Shown one piece after another: positions 25,443-36,945 of a stretch of DNA of 64,000 nt. The position numbers and the translations under genes are program-made. Each line of letters starts with the position of its first letter. Positions within the stretch are counted from its first letter, which is position 1. The notes beneath the pieces are model-generated. The model was not told the DNA's origin. It saw only the letters and a list, made by a program, of their open reading frames with translations, and did not search any database. The stretch is from Denitromonas ohlonensis (GTDB taxonomy: Bacteria; Pseudomonadota; Gammaproteobacteria; Burkholderiales; Rhodocyclaceae): the NCBI RefSeq assembly GCF_007625205.1, contig NZ_VMNI01000002.1:248001-312000 (forward strand), in the 5' to 3' direction.

Positions 25443-26216
25443 TCAAGCGCGCAATACGATCCAGTCGGACCCGGCCTGCTGCGTTGCAATATGCCAGATG
25501 GTGGATGTATCGGAGAGCACCTGCGTGAGGCAGGTCGCCACATGGTGGGGATCGTTATTGGTTTCGCTCAAGTGTGCGGCCAGCACGGCTTGCAGCGCAT
25601 CACCTCGCAGCGCGCGCAGCAAATCCGCCGCAACGCGATTCTCCAGATGGCCCAGGCCACCGCTGATCCGCGCTTTCAGTCGCGCGGGATACGGGCCTTG
25701 CGCGAGCATGGCCGCATCGTGATTGAACTCCAGCATCAGGCCGGCACATCCGCGCAGCGCATCGCGCATGGATGCCGTCACGCTGCCCGCGTCGGTCAAC
25801 ACACCCAGCGACAAGCCACCGGCCGACACGACAAACTGGATGGGCTGCTCCGCATCGTGCGGAACGGCATAGGGGCGAATCTGGAGGTCCTGGACGACGA
25901 AGTCGATCGTGCCATCGATGTCTTCAAGACAGGGCACAGAAATCTTGCGGCGCGCCAACGCGCGGCGTGTACCGGCTGAGGCATAGACCGGGCAGGAAAA
26001 CCGTTTGGCGAGAGCCGCAACCCCGGCCACATGATCGCTGTGCTCGTGAGTGAGGAGCACCGCGTCGATCTGCTCTGGCACAACGCCCAGCCGTGCCAGA
26101 CGCTGCGCCAGTGCGCGTGGCCCGAAGCCACAATCGATGAGCAAGCGCGTTCGCCCCGACTGGACCAGCAGCGCGTTACCGCGACTGCCGCTGCCCAGCG
26201 AGGCGAACCGGATCAC
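25443..26216 (-). CDS. MBL-fold metallohydrolase, YycJ/WalJ type
   Basis: A 257-residue metallo-beta-lactamase-fold hydrolase. N-terminal LGSGSRGNALLVQSG, the metal motif LLTHEHSDHVAGV (about 55-67) and later metal ligands around VPHDAEQP, LTDAGSV and AAHLSETNNDP. This fits the YycJ/WalJ group, phosphodiesterase or nuclease-like enzymes linked in Firmicutes to cell-wall signalling; the substrate here is unknown. Its ATG overlaps the bamC stop by 4 bp, so it is co-translated with bamC and dapA, an arrangement common in betaproteobacteria. Confidence 0.88.
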   Translation of the reverse strand: MIRFASLGSGSRGNALLVQSGRTRLLIDCGFGPRALAQRLARLGVVPEQIDAVLLTHEHSDHVAGVAALAKRFSCPVYASAGTRRALARRKISVPCLEDIDGTIDFVVQDLQIRPYAVPHDAEQPIQFVVSAGGLSLGVLTDAGSVTASMRDALRGCAGLMLEFNHDAAMLAQGPYPARLKARISGGLGHLENRVAADLLRALRGDALQAVLAAHLSETNNDPHHVATCLTQVLSDTSTIWHIATQQAGSDWIVLRA

Positions 26217-27352
26217 TTCAGCTGTTCGTGCAGCAGGCCGAGGATCTTGGTGGCGGTCTGCGAGGTATCCTCGCCGCCTTCAGGCGTGAGCACACGGACG
26301 CGACTGCGGTCGGCGTTTTCGCCGGCCACCTGGATCCGATACTCGCTGCCCGACACCACGGGTTTGTCATTGCTGCGCCAGAAGGCCAGCTTCGACAGGA
26401 AGCCTTCTGGCTTCTTGGTGTTGTTGTCGAGTTCGGGATCGATGTAGCGCACGTAGTACACGCCTTCCGAACGGTTGCGATCCTGCACCGTGAAACCGAT
26501 TCGATCGAGCGCCAGGCCGACACGACGCCATGCACGGTCGAAGGGATCGTCAACCTTGAGTTGGGTCTGCCCGCCGGCGGTCGCTAGCGTGGCTTGCTCG
26601 GGACGCGGTGCGACCGCGACGCTCTCTTCGGCCCGCTTTTCTTCGGCGCCCAGATGCACCATCAGGCGGCGCAGCATTTCGGCTTCGAGTTCCGGATCGG
26701 CCGGACGCGGCTGCCAGACCGTGGTCGACTTGGATTCGTTTTCGTAGATTTCCATCATGCCGCGGTGGCTGATGAACACCTCAACCGTACCGGGCTCGGT
26801 GCCCTTTTCGATGCGGGTGCGGAACTTGTCGCGCTCGGGCGTCGAGTACAGACCATCAAGAACCTTGCCGAGCGTACCGCGGATGATGTCCTGCGGGATC
26901 TTGGCGCGATCTTCGGCCCAGTCGGTTTCGAGCACGCCGATTTCCGGCGAATCGATGTTCAGGATGAAGCCCAGCTCGATCCAGAAATTGCGCACGTCGG
27001 GCCATAGCTCTTCGGGCGTTCTCTTGATCACCAGCCAGCGCTGGGAGCCTGCACGTTCAACGCGCATGCCGGCCTCGGCGGGCAGCACTTCGCGCGACTC
27101 ACCCGCACCCGCGGTTGCGACGCGTTCGGTGTTATAGGTCGAGAAAGTGGCCGTCCCCTTGCCGCCCGAGTCGGGCACGGCATAGCGGTCGTTGCGATTG
27201 GGCACGGTCAGATCGGGGGGGATTTCCAGCGTCGGCGCCTTGGCCGCGCTCTTGTAGTCGATCTTTTTGGTTTCGATCATGCTGCCATTGCAGCCAGCCA
27301 GCACCAGGCTGGCGGCGAGCACGGAGAGAGTCGCGGTGTGACGTCGCTGCAT
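26213..27352 (-). CDS. bamC: Outer membrane assembly lipoprotein BamC
   Basis: A 379-residue lipoprotein of the BAM complex, which inserts beta-barrel proteins in the outer membrane. Lipobox LVLAGCNG puts the lipidated Cys near 21. It is followed by the unstructured N-terminal segment that binds BamD (TLEIPPDLTVPNRNDRYAVP), then two helix-grip domains (about 95-210 and 255-375). Long for BamC but in the betaproteobacterial range. It lies downstream of dapA, the classic dapA-bamC pair, with 20 bp between them, and overlaps the MBL gene. Confidence 0.93.
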   Translation of the reverse strand: MQRRHTATLSVLAASLVLAGCNGSMIETKKIDYKSAAKAPTLEIPPDLTVPNRNDRYAVPDSGGKGTATFSTYNTERVATAGAGESREVLPAEAGMRVERAGSQRWLVIKRTPEELWPDVRNFWIELGFILNIDSPEIGVLETDWAEDRAKIPQDIIRGTLGKVLDGLYSTPERDKFRTRIEKGTEPGTVEVFISHRGMMEIYENESKSTTVWQPRPADPELEAEMLRRLMVHLGAEEKRAEESVAVAPRPEQATLATAGGQTQLKVDDPFDRAWRRVGLALDRIGFTVQDRNRSEGVYYVRYIDPELDNNTKKPEGFLSKLAFWRSNDKPVVSGSEYRIQVAGENADRSRVRVLTPEGGEDTSQTATKILGLLHEQLK

Positions 27353-27372
27353 CGTGATGAATACCTATCGAA

Positions 27373-28251
27373 TTAGACGGACAGCCCGGCAGCGCGCATG
27401 GCATTGCGCACCCGGTCGTGGTTGATTTCGCCAAGCGGCGTCAGCGGCAGGCGGAGCGTCGGGCCAATCAGCCCCAGCTGATTGACCGCCCACTTGACCG
27501 GAATCGGGTTCGCTTCGCAGAACAGTTCGCCATGCAGGCCGAGCAGTTTCTGATTGATGGCACGCGCGGTGACCACGTCGCCCTTGAGGGCCGCAATACA
27601 CATCTCGTGCATCATTTTCGGTGCCACGTTGGCGGTCACCGAGATGCACCCGTGGCCACCCATCAGGATGAAAGCCAGCGTGGTCATATCGTCACCGGTA
27701 TAGAGCGCAAAGCCCTCCGGCGCGCGTGCGACCAGATCGCAGGCACGGCCGATGTTGCCGGTCGCATCCTTGATGCCGATGATGTTCGGGATTTCGGCCA
27801 GACGCAGTGTCGTGTCGTTGGACAGATCAGCCACCGTGCGACCCGGCACGTTGTACAGGATCATCGGCAGCTCGTCGGCTTCCGCAATCGCGCGGAAGTG
27901 CCGATACATGCCTTCTTGCCCCGGCCGGTTGTAATAAGGCACGACCGACAGGCCCGCCATGGCGCCAGCGCCCTTGGCGAAGCGGGTGAGCTCGATGGCT
28001 TCGGCGGTGGAATTGCCGCCGGTGCCGGCAATCACGGGAATGCGTCCGGCCGCGTGCCCGACGGCCACACGAATCAGTTCGCAGTGGTCATCAACGTCGA
28101 CGGTCGGGGACTCGCCCGAGGTGCCGACGATGACGATGCCGTCAGTGCCTTCGCGCACATGGAAGTCGATCAGAGAACGCAGGCTGTCGAAATCGAGGCT
28201 GCCGTCCTCGTGCATCGGGGTAACGATGGCGACAATGGATCCGGTAATCAT
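27373..28251 (-). CDS. dapA: 4-hydroxy-tetrahydrodipicolinate synthase
   Basis: A 292-residue TIM-barrel aldolase that condenses pyruvate with aspartate semialdehyde, the first committed step of lysine/diaminopimelate synthesis. Visible signature [10 protein letters not shown], the tyrosine in YYNRPGQEG and YNVPGRT, and the Schiff-base Lys in IGIKDATGN. Start ATG at 28251 begins the conserved [13 protein letters not shown]. It opens the dapA-bamC-MBL operon. An upstream in-frame extension has no ribosome site and low-complexity content, so it was not used. Confidence 0.96.
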   Translation of the reverse strand: MITGSIVAIVTPMHEDGSLDFDSLRSLIDFHVREGTDGIVIVGTSGESPTVDVDDHCELIRVAVGHAAGRIPVIAGTGGNSTAEAIELTRFAKGAGAMAGLSVVPYYNRPGQEGMYRHFRAIAEADELPMILYNVPGRTVADLSNDTTLRLAEIPNIIGIKDATGNIGRACDLVARAPEGFALYTGDDMTTLAFILMGGHGCISVTANVAPKMMHEMCIAALKGDVVTARAINQKLLGLHGELFCEANPIPVKWAVNQLGLIGPTLRLPLTPLGEINHDRVRNAMRAAGLSV

Positions 28252-28318
28252 GGGTATCGGGTCGAAAAAGCAAAAGTGCATTGTACCCGAATCGCGCCAA
28301 GCAACATCGGCGTGATAA

Positions 28319-28357
28319 GGCCGGGCCGCGGGCGCCTCAACGCCCACGGGCCCGGCC
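28319..28357. other. GC-rich hairpin between HDAC-like gene and dapA
   Basis: A 9-bp perfect outer stem GGCCGGGCC/GGCCCGGCC continues, after three mismatched positions, into a further 5-bp stem around CTCAA. No T-run. It lies just past the 3' end of the histone-deacetylase-family gene; it may act in termination of dapA upstream transcription or as a folded RNA end. Confidence 0.4.
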
Positions 28358-28369
28358 ATGACAGACGAT

Positions 28370-29296
28370 TCAGATGTCGGCGAGCGCCTTGATGTGCGCA
28401 ACCACCGAACGGGCCAGCGACGACAGGGCGTAGCCGCCTTCCAGAATCGAAACAATCCGCTTCTCGGCACACTCGGCGGCCAACGTACGCAGTTGCTCGG
28501 TGACCCACACGTAGTCCGCTTCGACCAGTCCCAGGGAACCCATGTCATCTTCGTAGTGCGAGTCGAAACCCGCCGAGATCACGATCAGCTCCGGGGCATG
28601 CTTGCGCAGTGCCGGCATCCAGATGTCGGTGACGATCTGGCGAAACGCATCGCCACGCGTCCCCGCAGGCACCGGCACGTTGACCATGTTGGGCGCCGGA
28701 TTGTCGGTGCCGCTGTAGGGATAGAACGGGTGCTGAAAGATGCTTGCCATCATCACCCGCGGATCATCCTTGAAGATGTCCTCGGTGCCGTTGCCGTGAT
28801 GCACATCGAAGTCGATCACCGCGACGCGCTTCATGCCATAGGCTTCCATGGCGTGATGCGCGGCGACCGCCGCGTTGTTGAAGAAGCAAAAACCCATGGC
28901 ATTGGTTTTTTCGGCATGATGGCCCGGTGGCCGAACCGCGCAAAACGCGTTCTCGACCTCTTTGGACATCACCAGATCAACCCCGAGAATGCCCGCCCCC
29001 GCCGCGCGAACGGCAGCTTTCATCGAGCCCGGCGACACGGCGGTATCCGGGTCAAGGTGGCGGATGCCGGTTTCAGGCACATTGGCCAGCAAGCCTTCGA
29101 CATGCGCACGCGGATGCGCGCGCGACAACTGCTCGACCGTTGCAACCGGCGCATCATGAAACGCGAGGAACAAATCCAAGCCAGCGGCAATCAACCGGTC
29201 GTTGATGGCCGAAAGCCGGTCCGCACATTCGGGGTGATAAGGCCCCATTTCGTGCAACCAGCAATCCTTGTGTGTGATAAATGCCGTAGCTGTCAT
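28370..29296 (-). CDS. Histone-deacetylase-family amidohydrolase
   Basis: A 308-residue arginase/deacetylase-fold zinc enzyme. [20 protein letters not shown] supplies the catalytic His pair; [14 protein letters not shown] holds the zinc Asp and His; [13 protein letters not shown] has a further zinc Asp; EGGYAL is the C-terminal loop. Bacterial members deacetylate acetylpolyamines, acetoin-type or acyl-lysine substrates; class II-like proteins such as this have no settled substrate. Length is normal. Next to dapA on the same strand but about 118 bp away; divergent from the MoxR operon. Confidence 0.9.
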   Translation of the reverse strand: MTATAFITHKDCWLHEMGPYHPECADRLSAINDRLIAAGLDLFLAFHDAPVATVEQLSRAHPRAHVEGLLANVPETGIRHLDPDTAVSPGSMKAAVRAAGAGILGVDLVMSKEVENAFCAVRPPGHHAEKTNAMGFCFFNNAAVAAHHAMEAYGMKRVAVIDFDVHHGNGTEDIFKDDPRVMMASIFQHPFYPYSGTDNPAPNMVNVPVPAGTRGDAFRQIVTDIWMPALRKHAPELIVISAGFDSHYEDDMGSLGLVEADYVWVTEQLRTLAAECAEKRIVSILEGGYALSSLARSVVAHIKALADI

Positions 29297-29406
29297 ATCC
29301 CCCCTTCCCTGTTAACCAGCATCCGTGACCTGTCGGGCTCTCAAGTTCTACTATTTTTTATCGATTCATTATCCTCTGAACACTCTTTTTTCCCAACCGG
29401 CTTTAC

Positions 29407-30317
<911 letters not shown>

Positions 30318-30321
<4 letters not shown>

Positions 30322-31313
30322 ACACACTCACCGCGCCACGCCGGTTGTGGTCGGGGCTGCGTCAAGTCATCGACCGCCGCCTGTTCCGCATTCGCCCCGC
30401 CGAAGCCCTGCCGCTCCGCCTGCCGCAGCGGCGCATCTTCGTCCTGCCCACCCGCGCCGGTGTCGTGTTTGCGCTCACCCTGTTCGCGATGCTGCTGGCG
30501 TCGATCAACTACACCCTGAGCCTCGGCTTTGCGCTGACCTTCCTGCTCGCCGGCCTGGGCATTGCCAGCATTTTTCACGCCTTTCGCACCCTGCTGCATC
30601 TCGAAATCAAAGCCGGCGCCGCACCGCCGGTGCATTGCGGCGAGCCCGCCCACTTCGGACTGATCATTGGTCACCACGGCAAGTCCCCGCGCGAAGCCAT
30701 TCATGTTCGCACCGCGAGCGCCACGGCCCGTGTCGACCTCCCGCCCGACAGCCACACCACCATCACCCTCAGCGCCCCCACCGCCGCGCGCGGCTGGCAG
30801 CCGATCGGGCGTGTGGTGATCGAAACCGTCTTCCCACTCGGTCTGATCCGCGCCTGGAGCGTGCTGACGCCCGACCACACGCTGCTGGTCTACCCGGCGC
30901 TCGAATCCCGCCCGCCTCCACCACCGGCCAGCGCAGGCGCATCCGGTCAGACGCATACGGACTCGGGCGATGATGAGTTCGCCGGCCTGCGCGCCCACCG
31001 ACCCACCGACTCACCGCGTCAAGTCGCCTGGAAAGCCGTCGCCCGCAGCGGCACGCTCGTCTCCAAGCACTTTCAGGGCGGCGCCGGGGGTCCGCAAATA
31101 TTCGACTGGCAGCAACTCCCGCCCGCACTGCCCGACGAGGCCCGCCTGCAGCGCCTCGCGCGCTGGGTGGTGGACGCGGCGCAAAACGACGCGCGCTGGA
31201 CGCTGATTCTCCCCGGCACGCAACTCGGCCCCGATCGCGGCACGCAACACCGACACCGCTGCCTGCGAGCGCTCGCGCTCTATGGCACGCCCGACCATGT
31301 CACGCGCGCCTGA
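30318..31313 (+). CDS. DUF58-domain membrane protein
   Basis: A 331-residue protein with two N-terminal membrane segments (about 50-70 and 75-92, VVFALTLFAMLLASINYTLS region) and a cytoplasmic DUF58/VWA-like domain with the signature RPTDSPRQVAWKAVARSG near 232-249. DUF58 proteins partner MoxR ATPases; with a transglutaminase-like gene they form a conserved trio of unproven function. The TTG start overlaps the MoxR stop by 4 bp, giving coupled translation. Confidence 0.87.
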
Positions 31314-33243
31314 GTCCACACTCTCGGCTGACCCGCTGCGTTGGGCGGCGGCCTGCGCCGGCGCCACGCTATTGCCCCACCTGCCGCGCCTGCCGATCTG
31401 GCTCGGCGCCCTTGCCGCGCTGATCCTGCTCTGGCGTGTGCTCAGCCAGCTCAAAGCGCCAAGCGCAGCGCCGCGTTTTCTGTCGCCGCTGCTGGCGGTC
31501 GCCGCCGGCGGGCTGATCCTGTTCGAATACGGCACGCTCTTTGGCAAGCAGGCAGGCATCGCCCTGCTCGCCTTGCTGCTCGGCCTCAAATACCTCGAAT
31601 GCCAGCGGCCGCGCGATGTGCAGGTGCTGGTGCTGTTGTGCTTCTTCCTCCAACTCGGCCTGTTCTTCGACACCCAGTCGCCGCTCACTGGTGTCGGCGC
31701 GCTCGCCGGCGCCGTCCTCGCCACCGGCAGCCTGCTCAGCCTGCACACCCGCCACCCCGTGCGCGCCCAACTGCGCACCGCCGGCGTGCTGATGCTTCAG
31801 GCCCTGCCCTTCATGATCCTCCTGTTCGTGCTCTTTCCGCGTATTCCGGGGCCGCTGTGGGGGCTGCCCGCCGACGCCTTCTCGGGGCGAACCGGGCTCT
31901 CCGACAGCATGCAGCCGGGCGCCATCAGCGAGCTGAGCCAATCGGGCGAGATCGCCTTTCGCGCCGCATTTCGCGGCGAGGTACCGCCCCCGGCGCTGCG
32001 CTATTGGCGCGGCCCGGTGCTGACCGATTTTGACGGCCAGCGCTGGACCATCCGCCGCAGCACCACCGCCGACCAACCCGACTACGCCACCACGGGCACG
32101 GCCTACACCTACGACATGACGCTCGAAGCCCACAGCCGCCGGTGGCTGCTGGCACTCGACTATCCTGCCGCCGGCATCGCCGACGCCACCTACGCCGCCG
32201 ATTTCACCGTGCTCGGCCGAACGCCAATTGACCAGCGCATGCGTTACGCCGCCAGCGCCTATCCGCACAGTCTGGTCGGCCAAAATGAGGCGCCTGCTTC
32301 ACTGGACGGCGCACTGAACTTGCCCGAGGCGAGCAACCCGCGCACCCGCGCGCTGGCCGAGCAACTCAAAGGCCGCCATCAAACGCCCGAGCACATCGTC
32401 ACCGCCGCCATCGCCTGGCTGCGCGAGGCCGACCTGGCCTACACCCTACGCCCGCCGCGCCTGGGCATCGACACCGCCGACGCCTTTCTGTTCGACACCC
32501 GCCAGGGCTTCTGCGAACACTTCGCCAGCGCGTTTGTGGTGCTGATGCGCGCCGCCGGCGTGCCGGCGCGGGTTGTCACCGGCTATCAGGGCGGCGAGAT
32601 CAACCCCTTCGACAACAGCATGGTGGTGCGCCAGTCCGACGCCCACGCCTGGGCCGAAGTCTGGCTCGCCGGCGAAGGCTGGCGACGGGTCGACCCGACC
32701 GCCGCCAGCGCACCGCGCCGGATCGACGGCGGCCTGGCTGCGGCCCTGCCCGAGGACAGCGCCCTGCCGTTTCTGGTGCGCCCCAACCTGACCTGGCTGC
32801 GAACCCTGCGCGACCGCTGGGAATTCCTTGGCAATGCCTGGAACCAGTGGGTGCTCGGCTTCGACCAGAAGACCCAGCGCTCGCTCCTGCGCCGCCTCGG
32901 CCTGCACACCGACGACTGGCGCCAGATGGGCATGGCGATGCTGATCGGTATCGGCGGCTTGCTGGCGGCGCTGGCCTGGTGGGCGCAACACCGCGCCGCG
33001 CCGCGCGACCCGCTGCAACGTGCATGGCAGCACTTCGAACGAAAACTGGCCCGCGCGGGCGTGCCCCGGTTGCCCTGGGAGGGGCCGGCCGACTATGCTA
33101 ATCGCGCGGCCAGCCACTGCCCCGAGCACGCCGACGCCATTCGCGCCATTGCGCACCGTTACGCCCGCCTGCGCTACAGCGCTGGCCCGACGGCAGTCGA
33201 CGGCAAGGCGCTTCACTCACAGATCAAAAGGTTCTCGATTTAA
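31282..33243 (+). CDS. tgpA: TgpA-type membrane transglutaminase-like protein
   Basis: A 653-residue protein. Several N-terminal membrane segments (about 10-200), a periplasmic transglutaminase-like domain with Cys in TRQGFCEHFASAFVVLMR (about 410-427), His in SDAHAWAEVW and Asp in VDPTAA, then a further membrane segment (about 553-575, MAMLIGIGGLLAALAWW) and a cytoplasmic DUF4129-like tail. In Pseudomonas, TgpA is essential and periplasmic-facing; its substrate is unknown. It overlaps the DUF58 gene by 32 bp, or 17 bp if the second ATG is used. Confidence 0.9.
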   Translation: MARPTMSRAPESTLSADPLRWAAACAGATLLPHLPRLPIWLGALAALILLWRVLSQLKAPSAAPRFLSPLLAVAAGGLILFEYGTLFGKQAGIALLALLLGLKYLECQRPRDVQVLVLLCFFLQLGLFFDTQSPLTGVGALAGAVLATGSLLSLHTRHPVRAQLRTAGVLMLQALPFMILLFVLFPRIPGPLWGLPADAFSGRTGLSDSMQPGAISELSQSGEIAFRAAFRGEVPPPALRYWRGPVLTDFDGQRWTIRRSTTADQPDYATTGTAYTYDMTLEAHSRRWLLALDYPAAGIADATYAADFTVLGRTPIDQRMRYAASAYPHSLVGQNEAPASLDGALNLPEASNPRTRALAEQLKGRHQTPEHIVTAAIAWLREADLAYTLRPPRLGIDTADAFLFDTRQGFCEHFASAFVVLMRAAGVPARVVTGYQGGEINPFDNSMVVRQSDAHAWAEVWLAGEGWRRVDPTAASAPRRIDGGLAAALPEDSALPFLVRPNLTWLRTLRDRWEFLGNAWNQWVLGFDQKTQRSLLRRLGLHTDDWRQMGMAMLIGIGGLLAALAWWAQHRAAPRDPLQRAWQHFERKLARAGVPRLPWEGPADYANRAASHCPEHADAIRAIAHRYARLRYSAGPTAVDGKALHSQIKRFSI

Positions 33244-34283
33244 TGCGTCCGATTTCTCTGCTTCGCCCGCTTCGCGCACTTGTGCTCGCTGGCCTCACCG
33301 CCACCGCCGGCACCGCGATGGCGGGCTCGGGTTACGACACCCACCCTGAAGCCCTCCGCTTTGCCGAAGACATGGCGCAAACCCATGGCATCGCCGCCAG
33401 CGACATCCTCGGCTCACTCGGCCGCATCGAGCGCAATGACCGGGTGATCCGCCTGATCACGCCACCCACCAAGCGCGGCGTGCGCTCGTGGGAGCGCTAT
33501 CGCAGCCGCTTCATTGAGCCTGTGCGCATTGAGGCCGGCACCGAGTTCTGGCGTGAACACGCCGACACCCTGCGCGCAGCGAGCCTCAAGTACGGCGTAC
33601 CGGAATCGATCATCGTCGCCATCATCGGCGTCGAAACCATCTACGGGCGCAACACCGGCAACTTCGTGGCCGCCGAAGCGCTCGCCACACTGGCTTTCGA
33701 CTACCCGCCCCGCGCGCCGCTGTTCCGCCGCGAGCTTGAAAACCTGTTCCTGCTGGCGCGCGACAGCGGCCGCGATCCGCTCAGCTACGAAGGTTCCTAC
33801 GCCGGCGCGCTGGGCTTCCCGCAGTTCCTGCCAAGCAGCATCCGCAACTACGCGGTCGACTTCGATGGTGACGGCAAGATTGACCTGGAAGGCAGCCCGA
33901 CGGACGCCATCGGCAGCGTTGCCAACTACCTGGCGGCACACGGCTGGATTGCCGGGGCACCCGTCGCAGTGCGGGCGCATGTCGAAGATGGCGCGCGCGC
34001 ACAAACCCTGGTTGAGCTCGGCATTGAGCCGAGCGTGTCGGCCCAGGCGCTGAGCGAGCATCAGATCCTGCCGCTGGGCGACGTGCCGGCCGGCACCCTG
34101 TCCACGCTGGTCGACCTCGAAACGCCGGGCGCCGCCACTGAATACTGGCTGGGCTTTCGTAACTTCTATGTGATTACGCGCTACAACCGCAGCAGCTTCT
34201 ACGCCATGGCGGTGTTTGCACTCTCCGAAGCGCTGCGCAACGCGCAGAACGAAACCACGGTGGCCAGCGTTCCGCGGCAGTAG
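33243..34283 (+). CDS. mltB: Lytic murein transglycosylase B
   Basis: A 346-residue peptidoglycan lytic transglycosylase. A signal peptide ends near TAMAGS; no lipobox, so it is soluble periplasmic. The catalytic Glu lies in IVAIIGVETIYGRNTG (about 118-133); family motifs SYAGALGFPQFLPSSIRNYA and DGDGKIDLEGSPTDAIGSVANYL follow. It cleaves MurNAc-GlcNAc bonds with 1,6-anhydro ring formation. Its ATG shares one base with the stop of the transglutaminase gene; the operon joins envelope-remodelling functions. Confidence 0.94.
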   Translation: MRPISLLRPLRALVLAGLTATAGTAMAGSGYDTHPEALRFAEDMAQTHGIAASDILGSLGRIERNDRVIRLITPPTKRGVRSWERYRSRFIEPVRIEAGTEFWREHADTLRAASLKYGVPESIIVAIIGVETIYGRNTGNFVAAEALATLAFDYPPRAPLFRRELENLFLLARDSGRDPLSYEGSYAGALGFPQFLPSSIRNYAVDFDGDGKIDLEGSPTDAIGSVANYLAAHGWIAGAPVAVRAHVEDGARAQTLVELGIEPSVSAQALSEHQILPLGDVPAGTLSTLVDLETPGAATEYWLGFRNFYVITRYNRSSFYAMAVFALSEALRNAQNETTVASVPRQ

Positions 34284-34396
34284 CACCGCCGCTCAAACGT
34301 CCGGCGCTTACACTTGGCGCTGCAGGACTGACGGAATACGCGACACGCCCGGACGGGTGCGCGCAATGCATCAGCGGGGCCAAAGCGGCCCGCGGC

Positions 34397-35332
34397 TCAA
34401 AGCAAGGAGTCTTTCGACATGCCGTGTCGTTTGACGATGCGGCGCAGCTGACCGAGCGCTTCGAGCTGGATCTGGCGGACCCGTTCGCGGGTCAGGTTCA
34501 ACTCGCCGGCCAGCTCTTCAAGCGTCTGCACTTCGACGCCATCCAGGCCGTAACGATAGCGGACGACCATGCGCTGCTTGTCATTGAGCATATTGATCCA
34601 TTCACGGACCAGGGCTTCGACCTCGTGATCGTGAATCTGCGCGTCCGGCGAGCTCACGTCGTCGTCACGCAAAGACTCGCCGATCGACAAGGATGGATCG
34701 ACATCCAGCGGTGCGTCGAGCGAGGCGGTGTGTTCGTTCAGTGCCAGCATGGCCCGCACGGCCTCTTCGGTTTTACCAAGATCGCGCGCCACCTCTTCCA
34801 CCAGTGAGTCACGCTTGCCCGCCGCCTCGGCACGGCGGCAGGCCCGCAAGACCTGGTTGAGTTCCTTGACCACATGCACCGGCAGCCGGATGGTGCGCGA
34901 CTGGTTCATGATGGCGCGCTCGATGTTCTGGCGAATCCACCAGGTCGCGTAGGTCGAAAACCGGAAGCCGCGCTCGGGGTCGAACTTTTCCAGCGCGTGC
35001 ATCAGCCCGAGGTTGCCCTCCTCAACGAGGTCGAGCAACGGGATGCCGCGATTAAGGTAGTGCTTGGCGATATTGACGACCAGGCGCAGGTTGCGCTCGA
35101 TCATGATCTGGCGGGCGTCGAAATCGCCCTTGCGCACACGGCGCGCCAACGCGGCTTCTTCTTCTGCAGTCAGCAGAGGATTGGCGCCGATGTCATTGAG
35201 GTAGAGCTGAGTGACATCGGTGAGAAAGTCACTTTCGAAGGAGGGGGCCGGGGTCTCGACAAATGCTTCGACCTCGGGCGGTAGATCCGGCGCTTGATCA
35301 TCAACTTCTTCGTTCAATGCCGGATCGTACAT
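34397..35332 (-). CDS. rpoS: RNA polymerase sigma factor RpoS
   Basis: A 311-residue stationary-phase/general-stress sigma factor. Regions in order: 1.2 ([21 protein letters not shown]), 2 with [19 protein letters not shown] and [25 protein letters not shown] for -10 recognition, 3 ([18 protein letters not shown]), and 4 with [20 protein letters not shown] for the -35. Last gene of surE-pcm-nlpD-rpoS; 12 bp separate it from nlpD, where the main rpoS promoter usually lies inside nlpD. The N-terminal acidic tail ([16 protein letters not shown]) is typical of betaproteobacterial RpoS. Confidence 0.96.
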   Translation of the reverse strand: MYDPALNEEVDDQAPDLPPEVEAFVETPAPSFESDFLTDVTQLYLNDIGANPLLTAEEEAALARRVRKGDFDARQIMIERNLRLVVNIAKHYLNRGIPLLDLVEEGNLGLMHALEKFDPERGFRFSTYATWWIRQNIERAIMNQSRTIRLPVHVVKELNQVLRACRRAEAAGKRDSLVEEVARDLGKTEEAVRAMLALNEHTASLDAPLDVDPSLSIGESLRDDDVSSPDAQIHDHEVEALVREWINMLNDKQRMVVRYRYGLDGVEVQTLEELAGELNLTRERVRQIQLEALGQLRRIVKRHGMSKDSLL

Positions 35333-35344
35333 TCCTTCGCCCTC

Positions 35345-36283
35345 CTAGCGTTTGGGTAGGTATGTCAGCGGATCGACCGGTTTGCCTCGACGACGGATCT
35401 CGAAATGCAATTTGGGTCGATCTGCATCTGTCTGGCCCAGCTCGGCGATGGTCTGCCCCTGGGTGACCGATTGCCCCTCTTTGACAAGCAGGTTTTTGTT
35501 ATGTGCATACGCGCTGAGATAGTCAGCATCGTGTTTGATGATGACGAGTTTTCCATAGCCGCGCAAGCCAGCGCCGGCATACACCACACGTCCGCCCGAC
35601 GAGGCGCGTACCGGATCCCCGAGCTTGCCGGCAATATCGATGCCCTTGGTTTCGCCATTGGAGAAGGTGCTCACCACTTTGCCGCTCGCCGGCCATAGCC
35701 ATTCGGAGCTCCCTGCCGCGGCAGGCGGCGGGGTCGAAACGCCGGGGGCCGGCGCGGACGGTGCCGCCTCGGGCTTGCTCGCCGGGGTTGCGGACGGCGT
35801 CTGCCGGATTCGCGCCCAAGCCGCGTCAGAGTATGGCTCCACGATCGCCAGGGGGCCATTCTTGACCCCCCCGGTGGTGGTCGCTGGCGCGGGTGCGCTC
35901 GGCGAACTGGCCGGCATGGTGCCGATGCTGGGCTGACCGATCGAAATGGGTGTCACCGTCACGCCATCGGGCGGCGCCACGCGAACCGTCTGCCCGACCG
36001 AAATCTGGTTCGGATCGGCCATCTGGTTCCATTCGGCCAGCTCCTTGAATGTGTAACCAAATTTCTGGGCGATGCGATTGAGGGTGTCGCCGGGCTGGAC
36101 CACATAAGTGGTGGGCTGCGGCGGCAATGCCGAGGTGCCCGCCTCGGCCGCGGGCAACTCGCCCGTGGTTTCAACCGGCATGTTGCGGTCACTGACCGGC
36201 GCCGACAGATTGGCGGCACAACCGGTCAGACTCAGGACCAGCACAGAGAGGGTCAATCGGAACAGGCTTCGCATAGTTGTCAT
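35345..36283 (-). CDS. nlpD: LysM/M23 amidase-activator lipoprotein NlpD
   Basis: A 312-residue lipoprotein. Lipobox around VLSLTGCAA, a LysM domain (about 60-105, VVQPGDTLNRIAQKFGYTFK), a Pro/Ala linker and a C-terminal M23 domain (about 205-312). The M23 zinc set is incomplete: KGIDIAGKLG replaces the usual His-containing motif while LHFEIR keeps a later His, as in NlpD/EnvC activators that open AmiC rather than cut peptidoglycan themselves. It overlaps pcm by 4 bp and precedes rpoS. Confidence 0.93.
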   Translation of the reverse strand: MTTMRSLFRLTLSVLVLSLTGCAANLSAPVSDRNMPVETTGELPAAEAGTSALPPQPTTYVVQPGDTLNRIAQKFGYTFKELAEWNQMADPNQISVGQTVRVAPPDGVTVTPISIGQPSIGTMPASSPSAPAPATTTGGVKNGPLAIVEPYSDAAWARIRQTPSATPASKPEAAPSAPAPGVSTPPPAAAGSSEWLWPASGKVVSTFSNGETKGIDIAGKLGDPVRASSGGRVVYAGAGLRGYGKLVIIKHDADYLSAYAHNKNLLVKEGQSVTQGQTIAELGQTDADRPKLHFEIRRRGKPVDPLTYLPKR

Positions 36284-36945
36284 TCCGTACCACCGAGCAG
36301 AGGCACAAAGCGGACGGCGTCCAGGCGGGTTTCGCGGAACTGCCGGCCCTGGCGCTCTACCAGGATCAAATATTGTTGTCGGCCACCGACCGGCACCAGC
36401 GCCCGGCCCCCCGGTGCCAGCTGCGCCTTGAGCGCCTCAGGCACACCGTCGGCAGCGGCCGCGGCGGAGATGATGGTATCGAACGGTGCCGCTTCAGGCA
36501 GACCAAGCATGCCGTCAGCGTATTTCAATCGTACATTGGGCAGACGCAAGTGTCGCAGATTGTCGCGCGCGCGATCGAGTAGCGGACGAATTCGCTCAAC
36601 GGCGAACACGTCGGTACACAAATGCGACAGCACGGCCGCCTGATAACCGCAACCCGCGCCGATCTCGAGCGTTTTGCCCATTTCACGCCCCTCGCGCAGG
36701 ATCTCGGCCATGCGCGCGACGATGAAGGGTTGCGAGATGGTCTGCTGAAAGCCCAGCGGCAAGGCGGTGTCTTCATAAGCGCGAGAGGCCAGCGCCTCTT
36801 CGACGAAGACATGACGCGGCACCTGGAGCAAGGCGTTGAGTACCTTTTCGTCACGCACGCCCATCTCGCGCACACGATCGACCATGCGCGCGCGGGCGCG
36901 CGTGGCCAGGGCCAGGTTCTGGGCCGGGGAGCGCACGCCGATCAT
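36280..36945 (-). CDS. pcm: Protein-L-isoaspartate O-methyltransferase
   Basis: A 221-residue SAM methyltransferase that repairs isoaspartyl residues. Substrate motif [20 protein letters not shown], then [21 protein letters not shown] motif [16 protein letters not shown] and [17 protein letters not shown]. Length is normal for bacterial Pcm. It is coupled at both ends by 4-bp overlaps (surE upstream, nlpD downstream), in the stationary-phase survival operon surE-pcm-nlpD-rpoS. Confidence 0.95.
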   Translation of the reverse strand: MIGVRSPAQNLALATRARARMVDRVREMGVRDEKVLNALLQVPRHVFVEEALASRAYEDTALPLGFQQTISQPFIVARMAEILREGREMGKTLEIGAGCGYQAAVLSHLCTDVFAVERIRPLLDRARDNLRHLRLPNVRLKYADGMLGLPEAAPFDTIISAAAAADGVPEALKAQLAPGGRALVPVGGRQQYLILVERQGRQFRETRLDAVRFVPLLGGTE